Below, piece after piece: positions 1 through 5,241 of a stretch of 6,605 nt of DNA. The DNA lies in NCBI GenBank assembly GCA_964292695.1, contig CAXYWB010000126.1:1-6605 (forward strand), read 5' to 3'. Each line of letters begins with the position of its first letter. Position 1 is the stretch's first letter. A program made the translations under genes and the position numbers. This DNA comes from UPXZ01 sp018055865. Its GTDB lineage: Bacteria; Bacteroidota; Bacteroidia; Bacteroidales; Paludibacteraceae. The notes under the pieces are model-generated. The model made no database searches. It was not told where the DNA came from and saw only the letters and a program-made list of their open reading frames with translations.

Positions 1-282
1 ATGGAAGCACCGCATAAAACGCTGATTATCGGCGATATGCTCGAACTGGGCAGCCAATCGGCCGAAGAGCATCAGAAAGTGGTGGACTTAGTAAACGAAT
101 CGGGATTCACGGACGTTTTTCTGGTGGGGCCGAATTTTAATGCTACCCGGAATAAATTTAGTAATTTTGCAGACGTTGATTTACTGAAAGAGTATCTTCA
201 GAAAAATCCGCTGCTGAACCATTTTATACTCATCAAAGGGTCTCACGGCATTCATCTGGAGAAAGTCATCAGTGAATTGTAA
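1..282 (+). CDS. murF: MurF C-terminal fragment (UDP-MurNAc-tripeptide--D-Ala-D-Ala ligase), 5' end outside window
   Basis: MurF is the cytoplasmic ATP-dependent ligase that adds D-Ala-D-Ala to the UDP-MurNAc-tripeptide, the last soluble step of peptidoglycan precursor synthesis. The visible 93 residues match the C-terminal ligase domain of Mur enzymes: a GDMLELG motif at residues 11-17 followed by S..EH (H24), an LVG strand at 41-43, and a closing LIKGSHG..LEK motif at 77-88. Family members are about 430-450 residues, so roughly four fifths of the gene lies to the left. The ATG at base 1 is almost certainly an internal Met just before the GDMLELG strand and not the start. The usual SRG or SNG of the last motif reads SHG here. 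The gene ends in TAA, and 137 bp separate it from the next start at TTG 420 (146 bp from the ATG at 429). Identification is from remembered family motifs. Confidence 0.9.
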   Translation: MEAPHKTLIIGDMLELGSQSAEEHQKVVDLVNESGFTDVFLVGPNFNATRNKFSNFADVDLLKEYLQKNPLLNHFILIKGSHGIHLEKVISEL

Positions 283-400
283 AAGAAAAATCTCCGAATA
301 TTTCCAAAAAAGGGACTATTTAAGTACACATTTACAATAAAATAGTAAAATAAAAGTTTGATTGCCCGGTTCTTCCCCCTGAGGGAAAAGTACTGAAGAG

Positions 401-407
401 AAGGAGG
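401..407 (+). promoter_or_regulatory. Shine-Dalgarno-like AAGGAGG upstream of the coiled-coil gene
   Basis: AAGGAGG is a near-perfect complement of the 16S rRNA 3' tail, which is unusual because every other start in this window has an A/T-rich leader. It ends 12 nt before an in-frame TTG (420) and 21 nt before the ATG (429). The first spacing is at the long end of the functional range and the second is too long. If the site is used, translation would start at TTG 420 and add three residues; if not, ATG 429 is the start. A 5-bp inverted repeat (TTCCC/GGGAA, 373-387) lies just upstream and has no T-tract. Confidence 0.35.
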
Positions 408-428
408 CTTCAAAAAAAATTGAAAAAT

Positions 429-1322
429 ATGGATAAAAAGAAACTGACCATTTTGATTGTGGTTCTGACATTAGTAATAGCCGCTTTAGTGGCAGGTTTG
501 ATTATTTTTATGAACAAATCAAACAAGCAAAGCCAGCAAATAGCCCAGACAGAGCTATTTATGGAAGAAGAAAAACAGCAAATGGTTACCGAGGTGGATG
601 CGCTGGCCGGCGAAATGGACGGCTACACGATGTATGTACACAATGATTCGCTGCTCCGGGAATTTGACCTGCAAAAGCAAAAAATCAAGGACCTGCAAGC
701 TGAACTGAAAAGCACCAAAGCCACCGATGCCAAACGAATAGCCGAACTGAAAAGCGAGATAGCCACACTACGGAAAATTCTGGCACACTACGTGCAGCAA
801 ATCGACTCGTTGAACTCCCTTAACCAGCGACTTACCTCCGAAAATCTGGAAGTGAAACAGCGTTATCAAACCGTTTCTGAAACGGCAGAAATGCTGGCAA
901 AAGAGAAAGAATCTCTGAATGAGGTAGTTACACGTGCAGCCGTGCTCGAACTGTATAATTTTTCATTCAATCCGATGGATGAAAGAAACCGTAAAACGGA
1001 ACGTTCATCCAAAATGACAAACCTGAAATTCAACTTCACCATCGGTAAAAACATAACCGCCGAACCCGGGCCAAAAACTGTATATCTGCGTCTGTCGCGG
1101 CCGGATGGTGAAGTGATGCAGAAAGGAAATAACGTTTTCGCCTATGAGAACAAAAACATCGAATACTCACTGAAAAAAGAATTTGATTACACGGGCGAAG
1201 CTCACAGCGACGCAATGTACTGGAAAGTGGAAGAAATTCTCCAAATCGGTACCTATCAGGCCGATTTCTTCGTGGATGGAAACAGAATCGGAAGTTACTC
1301 GTTCAGAATTGAAAAAAAATAG
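429..1322 (+). CDS. Membrane-anchored coiled-coil protein of unknown function
   Basis: I do not recognise a named family. From ATG 429 the product is 297 residues. A Lys-rich N-terminus (MDKKK) is followed by one hydrophobic membrane segment (about residues 6-28) with no signal-peptidase site, predicting an N-in anchor with the rest in the periplasm. Residues about 45-165 are Leu/Glu/Lys/Gln-rich with heptad-like spacing, best read as a long coiled coil. The last 125 residues change character to beta-rich, with a closing pattern of IGTYQADFFVDGNRIG then SYSF, resembling a small Ig-like or beta-sandwich domain. A TTG at 420 would add three residues; I prefer ATG because the phylum seldom relies on Shine-Dalgarno sites, although an AAGGAGG lies upstream. 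The stop is 56 bp before the FKBP-like lipoprotein gene. Similarity of the coil to SMC-like proteins is probably compositional only. Confidence 0.8.
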   Translation: MDKKKLTILIVVLTLVIAALVAGLIIFMNKSNKQSQQIAQTELFMEEEKQQMVTEVDALAGEMDGYTMYVHNDSLLREFDLQKQKIKDLQAELKSTKATDAKRIAELKSEIATLRKILAHYVQQIDSLNSLNQRLTSENLEVKQRYQTVSETAEMLAKEKESLNEVVTRAAVLELYNFSFNPMDERNRKTERSSKMTNLKFNFTIGKNITAEPGPKTVYLRLSRPDGEVMQKGNNVFAYENKNIEYSLKKEFDYTGEAHSDAMYWKVEEILQIGTYQADFFVDGNRIGSYSFRIEKK

Positions 1323-1331
1323 TATCTTTAC
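1323..1331 (+). promoter_or_regulatory. Possible -7 promoter box for the FKBP-TPM operon
   Basis: TATCTTTAC starts right after the stop codon of the upstream gene and matches the Bacteroides -7 consensus TAnnTTTG at all defined positions except the last G. A start site near 1336 would give a leader of about 43 nt before ATG 1379. No convincing TTTG -33 element is present at the expected distance, so the unit could equally be read through from the upstream gene. Confidence 0.3.
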
Positions 1332-1378
1332 ACTTTCATTTTTGAACAATAAAAAATTATTTTTTCTACCAAACATAT

Positions 1379-1906
1379 ATGAAACTTAATCAAATTCTCT
1401 TAATATTGGCTATTTCTGCATTATCGTTGATTTTCTCAGCTTGTGAAAAACAAGATGCATACATGGACTGGAAAGTAATGAACAACGATTGGCTGGAAGC
1501 CAACAAAAACAGCAAAAGCAGCTTCCCGTTCAACTGGACAATCGATGTGCTGAAAACTCCACTCGTTAATGCTGAATTTCAAACTACCGAATCAGGTATT
1601 AAATACAAGGTTCTTCGACTGGGAAATCCTGCCGACCGTATGCCAAATCCTACGAGTTTGATTAAAGCAACATATGAAGGGAAGCTTATTGATGGTACTG
1701 ATTTTGAGAGTCAAGTAGATAGTTATTGGGATTACTTACAAAATCTTCCAATAGGTGTTCAAGAAATATTGTTAAAAATGCATATTGGTGACATTTATGA
1801 GTTTTACCTACCCTACACAATGGCGTTTGGTGAGAAGGGAGACTATAAAGTACCGCCTTACTCTACGGTTATCTACCGGGTTGAATTAACCGACGCAAAA
1901 TATTAA
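1379..1906 (+). CDS. FKBP-type peptidyl-prolyl isomerase-like lipoprotein
   Basis: A 175-residue predicted lipoprotein. A hydrophobic signal (residues 4-20) ends in the lipobox-like IFSAC, so Cys22 would be lipidated and the protein held on a membrane facing the periplasm or cell surface. Residues about 70-172 carry the FKBP fold signature: SGIKYKVL, ATYEGKLIDGTDFES (97-111), a central GVQEILLKM helix (126-134), the IGDIYEFYLP strand, AFG (149-151), and a closing VIYRVEL strand. FKBP proteins catalyse cis-trans isomerisation at proline and can act as chaperones in the envelope. Several active-site positions are altered: FKBP12 Ile56 aligns with Pro124, Trp59 with Val127, Asp37 with Glu110, Tyr82 with Phe150 and Phe99 with Tyr166, so activity may be weak. 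The TPM gene follows after only 5 bp, implying co-transcription. GldI of flavobacterial gliding is also an FKBP lipoprotein, but nothing here links this gene to gliding. Confidence 0.85.
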   Translation: MKLNQILLILAISALSLIFSACEKQDAYMDWKVMNNDWLEANKNSKSSFPFNWTIDVLKTPLVNAEFQTTESGIKYKVLRLGNPADRMPNPTSLIKATYEGKLIDGTDFESQVDSYWDYLQNLPIGVQEILLKMHIGDIYEFYLPYTMAFGEKGDYKVPPYSTVIYRVELTDAKY

Positions 1907-1911
1907 AAAAA

Positions 1912-3252
1912 ATGAAAACTCCGGGTATTATTTTGATACTCAGCCTTTTTGTTTCGACCGTTTTTTCACAGACCAGTTACACCGTCGAAACCGTTCCGAA
2001 TCCGCAAAAAGCTGCGATACCAGGCTTTGTGAGTGATCCCGACGACATTCTTAAACCCGAAACGGAACAAATCATCAACGTACAGATTGATTCCCTATGG
2101 AAAGTAAATGACACCGAAATGGCCGTCGTGTTGCTTAATTCCATCGGATTCGAGAATGAAGACGACTTTGCCAACCGGCTTTTCAATTTCTGGAAAATCG
2201 GTGGCGAAAAGCAGGACAACGGCGTTCTGCTTCTTTTCGTTATGGATATCAGGCGGGTAGTAATCCGCACGGGTTACGGAGTGGAAGGAGTGCTTCCGGA
2301 TGCAATAGCAAAACGAATCATATCCCAGGTCATTTTTCCGGAATTCCGAAACGGAAATTACGATGCAGGAGTAATAGCCGGAGTGAACAAAATCATTAGC
2401 ACCGTGCGCGAAGAGCCATTCGAAAAGGAAGTGCAGGAACCCATCCGATGGATGGAAGTGATACCTTACGCAGCAGCCGGTTACATCGTCTTTATGCTCC
2501 TTACATGGCTGTGGATAAGCACTGCTGTAAGAAAAGTTCACCAAAACCAGGCACTTTCCACCAATCTGGCACGCTACAAAGCCATCAAAGACCAGAACAA
2601 AGCCACTTACGCGCTTTCAGCATTTGCTTTCCCGCTTGTGGCTTTCTTTCTGATAATATTTTTATCGAAAGCCGCATTGGTTTTACTTCTCTTCCCGGCT
2701 CCGGTAGCTGCATTGCCTTCGTACCTGTATGGCAGATGGCAGATGAAAAAAGCCAGAAGGGCACCCATTCCGTGCAACGAATGTGGGAACAAAATGCACA
2801 TGCTCTCCGAGCGCGAAGAAGACACCCGGCTACAGGTAGCACAACAATTTGAGGAAAAACTGAACAGCATCGATTACGATGTCTTTGTATGTGAAAGCTG
2901 TCAGAATCAGGCTGTATTTTCGCTGGATAAGTTCAATACCTACACCCGCTGCCCCAAATGCGACACGAAAGCCTACGTTCTCAACTCCAAACGAACGGTA
3001 TTGATGCCCACGTATTTCAATTCGGGCACTCAGCGCGCTACTTACAAATGTAAATTTTGCGGTTTCGAAGATCATCACGATACGAAAATACCACGGCTAC
3101 GCCGAACTGCTGCTTTCACAGGAGGTGCTGTGGGCGGCGGAGTATTCAGTGGTAGAGGCGGGTTCGGAGGCGGCGGATTCGGAGGCGGTTTCGGAGGAGG
3201 CGGATTTGGCGGAGGAATGACCGGCGGAGGAGGAGCTTCGGGAGGATGGTAG
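1912..3252 (+). CDS. TPM-domain (DUF477/YgcG-like) membrane protein with zinc ribbons and Gly-rich tail
   Basis: A 446-residue envelope protein. Residues 1-19 form a signal peptide (likely cut at VFS/Q20). Residues about 37-165 are a TPM domain, marked by GFVSDPDDIL near 38-47, the NGVLLLFVMD strand (103-112) and VVIRTGYGVEGVLPD (116-130). Three membrane segments follow (about 183-205, 233-251, 254-273). The loops after the first and third are strongly basic, which predicts a periplasmic TPM domain and a cytoplasmic C-terminus. That tail has four CxxC pairs (C288/C291, C327/C330, C347/C350, C380/C383), consistent with two zinc ribbons, and ends in a Gly-rich stretch (404-446) closing with SGGW, a common ending in this family. 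TPM proteins are often encoded beside lemA, as here, but their role is poorly known; a plant relative acts in photosystem II repair and was reported as a phosphatase. The start sits 5 bp after the FKBP stop in an A-rich leader, and a terminator follows. Confidence 0.9.
   Translation: MKTPGIILILSLFVSTVFSQTSYTVETVPNPQKAAIPGFVSDPDDILKPETEQIINVQIDSLWKVNDTEMAVVLLNSIGFENEDDFANRLFNFWKIGGEKQDNGVLLLFVMDIRRVVIRTGYGVEGVLPDAIAKRIISQVIFPEFRNGNYDAGVIAGVNKIISTVREEPFEKEVQEPIRWMEVIPYAAAGYIVFMLLTWLWISTAVRKVHQNQALSTNLARYKAIKDQNKATYALSAFAFPLVAFFLIIFLSKAALVLLLFPAPVAALPSYLYGRWQMKKARRAPIPCNECGNKMHMLSEREEDTRLQVAQQFEEKLNSIDYDVFVCESCQNQAVFSLDKFNTYTRCPKCDTKAYVLNSKRTVLMPTYFNSGTQRATYKCKFCGFEDHHDTKIPRLRRTAAFTGGAVGGGVFSGRGGFGGGGFGGGFGGGGFGGGMTGGGGASGGW
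3163..3215 (+). repeat. Short degenerate tandem repeat encoding the Gly-rich tail
   Basis: Units close to TTCGGAGGCGG recur about four times and encode repeated FGGG blocks in the tail of the TPM protein. Runs of GGAGG and GGCGG make this the most G-rich stretch of the window. It is coding, and such repeats are prone to length change by replication slippage, so tail length may differ between strains. Confidence 0.7.
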
Positions 3253-3260
3253 CCACCAAA

Positions 3261-3279
3261 CCCCTAAAGGGGATTTTTT
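3261..3279 (+). terminator. Rho-independent terminator of the FKBP-TPM unit
   Basis: A perfect 4-bp GC stem (CCCC/GGGG) with a TAAA loop is followed by A and six T residues, 8 bp after the TPM stop. A/T pairs beyond an A-A mismatch extend the stem. The stem is short, but stem plus T-tract is the classic arrangement. CCCCTAAAGGGG-like sequences recur between genes in many Bacteroidota genomes (from memory), so this may also be a copy of a dispersed element. Confidence 0.65.
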
Positions 3280-3378
3280 AAAGTACCATTTTTTATTAAT
3301 CTGAAAATAAACACTTTTATCCGGACTTACATTTTTTTTCTTCCTCAGGTTCTGTTTCCGGCAGAAGAGTAAATCGAA

Positions 3379-3423
3379 ACAAATAAAATTTATCAGGAAA
3401 AATTATTAACAAATAAAAATTAT
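3379..3423 (+). repeat. Direct repeat in the lemA leader
   Basis: Two 15-bp copies beginning ACAAATAAAA (3379-3393 and 3409-3423) differ at one base and are spaced exactly 30 bp apart, three helical turns. The second ends 7 bp before the lemA ATG. In such AT-rich DNA this can arise by chance. The A-rich sequence just before the start fits the usual translation-initiation context of the phylum. I found no clear -33/-7 promoter pair in the 178-bp gap. Confidence 0.4.
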
Positions 3424-3430
3424 ACAAATT

Positions 3431-4018
3431 ATGAAAAAAGGTGGTCTTATCATTTTAGTTCTGGCAATCTTAGCCATTTTAGTATTCTGGGGAATTGGTG
3501 GATACAACGGACTGGTTTCCACGCAGGAATCGCTCAACAAATCCTGGGCAAATGTTGAGAACCAGTATCAGCGTCGAGCCGACCTGATTCCAAACCTGGT
3601 AGAAACCGTGAAAGGCTATGCCAAACACGAAAGCAGCACATTCGAAGCAGTGGTAAATGCCCGCTCCAAAGCAACACAAATGACAATCGACCCGACAAAC
3701 CTTACTCCGGAAAAACTGCAGGAATTTCAGGCAGCTCAGGGAGAATTGAGCAGCGCATTGGGCAGATTACTTTTGCTTCGTGAAGCTTATCCCGAACTCA
3801 AAGCCAATCAGAATTTCATTGAACTGCAGGCACAGCTGGAAGGCACAGAAAACAGAATTGCTGTGGCACGTGAACAATTCAACCAGGAAGTGCAAAGCTA
3901 CAACACTACAGTGAGAAGATTTCCTAAAAACATCATAGCCGGATTGTTCGGATTCGAGCGCAAACCAACTTTTGAAGCTGAAAAAGGAGCTGAACAGGCT
4001 CCGGAAGTGAAATTCTAA
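3431..4018 (+). CDS. lemA: LemA family membrane protein
   Basis: A full-length 195-residue LemA protein. A short basic N-terminus (MKK) and one membrane helix (about residues 5-24) anchor it in the inner membrane, with the helical body outside the cytoplasm. The family signature is intact: YNGLV (25-29), the QRRADLIPNLVETVKGYA..E block (about 47-67), the ARSKAT segment, YPELKANQNF..LQ (about 119-134), then TENRIAVAR and the YN..VRRFP run. The family YN..V motif after AR reads FNQEV here. LemA proteins are widespread; Thermotoga LemA is a helical bundle, and no enzymatic activity is established. lemA often neighbours TPM genes, and here the TPM gene precedes it by 178 bp with a terminator between, so the two may be transcribed separately. 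The start at 3431 has A-rich upstream sequence and no Shine-Dalgarno site. Confidence 0.95.
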   Translation: MKKGGLIILVLAILAILVFWGIGGYNGLVSTQESLNKSWANVENQYQRRADLIPNLVETVKGYAKHESSTFEAVVNARSKATQMTIDPTNLTPEKLQEFQAAQGELSSALGRLLLLREAYPELKANQNFIELQAQLEGTENRIAVAREQFNQEVQSYNTTVRRFPKNIIAGLFGFERKPTFEAEKGAEQAPEVKF

Positions 4019-4031
4019 GGGAAGCCCCAAC

Positions 4032-4091
4032 ACCCTTATCCGTTTCTTCACAACGCTTCGCCGGTGGTGAAATGAGAGGTTTAATAAGGGT
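4032..4091. repeat. 8-bp inverted repeat framing a 44-nt loop downstream of lemA
   Basis: ACCCTTAT (4032-4039) and ATAAGGGT (4084-4091) are exact inverted copies. Inside them a smaller TTCAC/GTGAA pair (about 4047-4051 and 4067-4071) brackets the GC-rich GCTTCGCCGG. The block begins 13 bp after the lemA stop and has no T-tract, so it is a poor intrinsic terminator. It could be a small structured RNA, an mRNA 3' stabiliser or a dispersed intergenic element. Confidence 0.5.
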
Positions 4092-4113
4092 AAATAGCAT
4101 TATATTGTTTACC
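4089..4113 (+). repeat. Second hairpin overlapping the lemA-downstream inverted repeat
   Basis: GGTAAATAG (4089-4097) can pair with TTGTTTACC (4105-4113): six Watson-Crick pairs, then three that include two G-U wobbles, around a 7-nt loop. It shares bases 4089-4091 with the right arm of the larger inverted repeat, so in RNA the outer ends of the two stems compete. No function is assigned. Confidence 0.4.
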
Positions 4114-4140
4114 TGTACAAGCTACTCGGGAATCGAAACA

Positions 4141-4178
4141 TTATTATTCGTTTAATTCGATTTAATTCGTAAATTTTG
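4141..4178 (+). promoter_or_regulatory. gpr: Possible gpr promoter region with 10-bp phased repeats
   Basis: Three 10-bp blocks run head to tail (4141-4170), each holding AATTCG or ATTCG; TTTAATTCG is exact at 4151-4159 and 4161-4169. They are followed by TAAATTTTG (4170-4178), one base longer than the Bacteroides -7 consensus TAnnTTTG. A start site a few bases downstream would fall almost on the gpr ATG (4183), implying a very short or absent leader. No good TTTG lies at -33, so the assignment is tentative. Confidence 0.35.
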
Positions 4179-4182
4179 TAGT

Positions 4183-5178
4183 ATGAAATATACTCCTTCT
4201 CCCGAAAGATATACTCAATCTGTCGGCTTCAACTATTGTGGACGCAGCGGATTGCAGTTACCTCGTATTTCACTCGGCTTGTGGCATAACTTTGGTGATG
4301 TGAATGACCAAACCGAGGCCCGTAATATGCTTCGGACGGCATTCGACAATGGTATTACCCATTTTGATCTGGCCAATAACTACGGAACACCGTTTGGAAG
4401 CGCCGAAAAGAATTTCGGCAAATTTCTGAAAGAGGATTTCGGTTCGCACCGCGACGAACTCATCATCAGCACCAAAGCCGGTCACACCATGTGGGATGGT
4501 CCATACGGCGACTGGGGTTCGCGCAAATACCTCATTGCGAGCCTCGATCAGAGTCTGAAACGTATGGGGCTGGAGTATGTGGACATTTTCTATTCGCACC
4601 GCTACGATCCGAATACGCCGCTTGAAGAAACCATGGGAGCACTCTCGGATATGGTGAAACAAGGAAAAGCATTGTACGTAGGTATATCCAAATATCCGGC
4701 TAACAAAGCCCGCGAAGCTTTCCGTATTCTGCGTGAAAATGGTACACCGTGTCTTATCTACCAGGACAAATACAATTTAATGACACGCGATGTGGAACAA
4801 TCCATGTTTCCGCTGGTGGAGGAAAAAGGGGTGGGATTTATCAGTTTTTCACCGCTTGCACAAGGCTTGCTGAGCGACAAATACCTGAAGGGAATTCCCG
4901 AAAAATCGCGCGCAGCGCAATCTTTCGGCTTCCTGCAGAAAGACCAGATAACGCCGGAAATGGTGACAAAAATCCGAAAATTGAATGATTTTGCAAAAAA
5001 ACGGAAACAATCGCTGGCTCAAATGGCACTTGCCTGGTGTCTGAACGATAAGCGGGTAACCTCTGTCATTGTAGGAACAAGCTCCGTCGGTCAGCTGAAA
5101 GACAACATCAAAGCACTGAATAATCTAGACTTCTCGGATGAAGAATTGTGGCTGATGGGAGAAATTGCTGCTCAGTAG
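4183..5178 (+). CDS. gpr: Aldo/keto reductase, YghZ/Gpr (AKR14) type
   Basis: A 331-residue cytoplasmic NADPH-dependent aldo/keto reductase. It follows E. coli YghZ (Gpr, L-glyceraldehyde-3-phosphate reductase, also active on methylglyoxal) closely along its length: PERY near the N-terminus, SLGLWHNFG (30-38), HFDLANNYG.P.GSAE.NFG (60-79), the ISTKAG..MW.GPYG block (95-108), and the nearly invariant SRKYL.ASLDQSLKRMGLEY and VDIFYSHR region (113-140). The catalytic tetrad is Asp62, Tyr67, Lys98 and His139. SFSPLAQGLL (221-230) and VGTSSVGQLKDNI (297-309) match the cofactor-binding segments. The C-terminus is about 15 residues shorter than in E. coli, beyond the core fold. The likely role is detoxification of reactive aldehydes. 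It appears monocistronic, with a structured gap upstream and a strong terminator downstream. The physiological substrate is inferred from similarity only. Confidence 0.92.
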   Translation: MKYTPSPERYTQSVGFNYCGRSGLQLPRISLGLWHNFGDVNDQTEARNMLRTAFDNGITHFDLANNYGTPFGSAEKNFGKFLKEDFGSHRDELIISTKAGHTMWDGPYGDWGSRKYLIASLDQSLKRMGLEYVDIFYSHRYDPNTPLEETMGALSDMVKQGKALYVGISKYPANKAREAFRILRENGTPCLIYQDKYNLMTRDVEQSMFPLVEEKGVGFISFSPLAQGLLSDKYLKGIPEKSRAAQSFGFLQKDQITPEMVTKIRKLNDFAKKRKQSLAQMALAWCLNDKRVTSVIVGTSSVGQLKDNIKALNNLDFSDEELWLMGEIAAQ

Positions 5179-5202
5179 TCTGTAACTTTCGGACAAAATA
5201 AA

Positions 5203-5238
5203 GGCTGAAAAATCTCTTTACTTTTTCAGCCATTTTTT
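5203..5238. terminator. Bidirectional intrinsic terminator between convergent gpr and guaD
   Basis: GGCTGAAAAA (5203-5212) and TTTTTCAGCC (5222-5231) form a perfect 10-bp stem with a 9-nt loop. On the plus strand it is followed by ATTTTTT, and on the minus strand by a T-rich tract (complement of 5193-5202). It lies 24 bp after the gpr stop and 10 bp after the guaD stop, so it can serve both genes. Confidence 0.92.
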
Positions 5239-5241
5239 GTT

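Noticed and set aside
1..3. ATG at the first base as the true start of a short 93-residue gene
   Set aside because: The protein begins mid-domain with the MurF C-terminal motifs, so this Met is internal to a longer gene cut by the window edge.
350..359. Promoter -7 box for the coiled-coil gene
   Set aside because: TA and TTTG are four bases apart instead of two and no -33 element fits, so the match is too weak to annotate.
373..387. Hairpin TTCCC/GGGAA as a murF terminator
   Set aside because: The stem is only 5 bp with no T-tract after it and lies about 90 bp past the murF stop; probably chance.
2095..2544. 149-codon open frame on the minus strand
   Set aside because: It lies wholly inside the TPM gene, has no recognisable domain, and reads as an antisense shadow.
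2448..2852. 134-codon plus-strand frame in another phase of the TPM gene
   Set aside because: The translation is rich in Ser, His, Pro and Arg with no domain pattern, while the overlapping frame encodes clear membrane segments and CxxC motifs.
3121..3249. G-quadruplex or CRISPR-like array in the G-rich repeat
   Set aside because: Runs are mostly GG rather than GGG, and the repeats are short, contiguous and in frame, encoding the Gly-rich tail typical of TPM proteins.
4270..4662. 130-codon minus-strand frame
   Set aside because: It is antisense to the most conserved part of the aldo/keto reductase, whose motifs explain the open frame.
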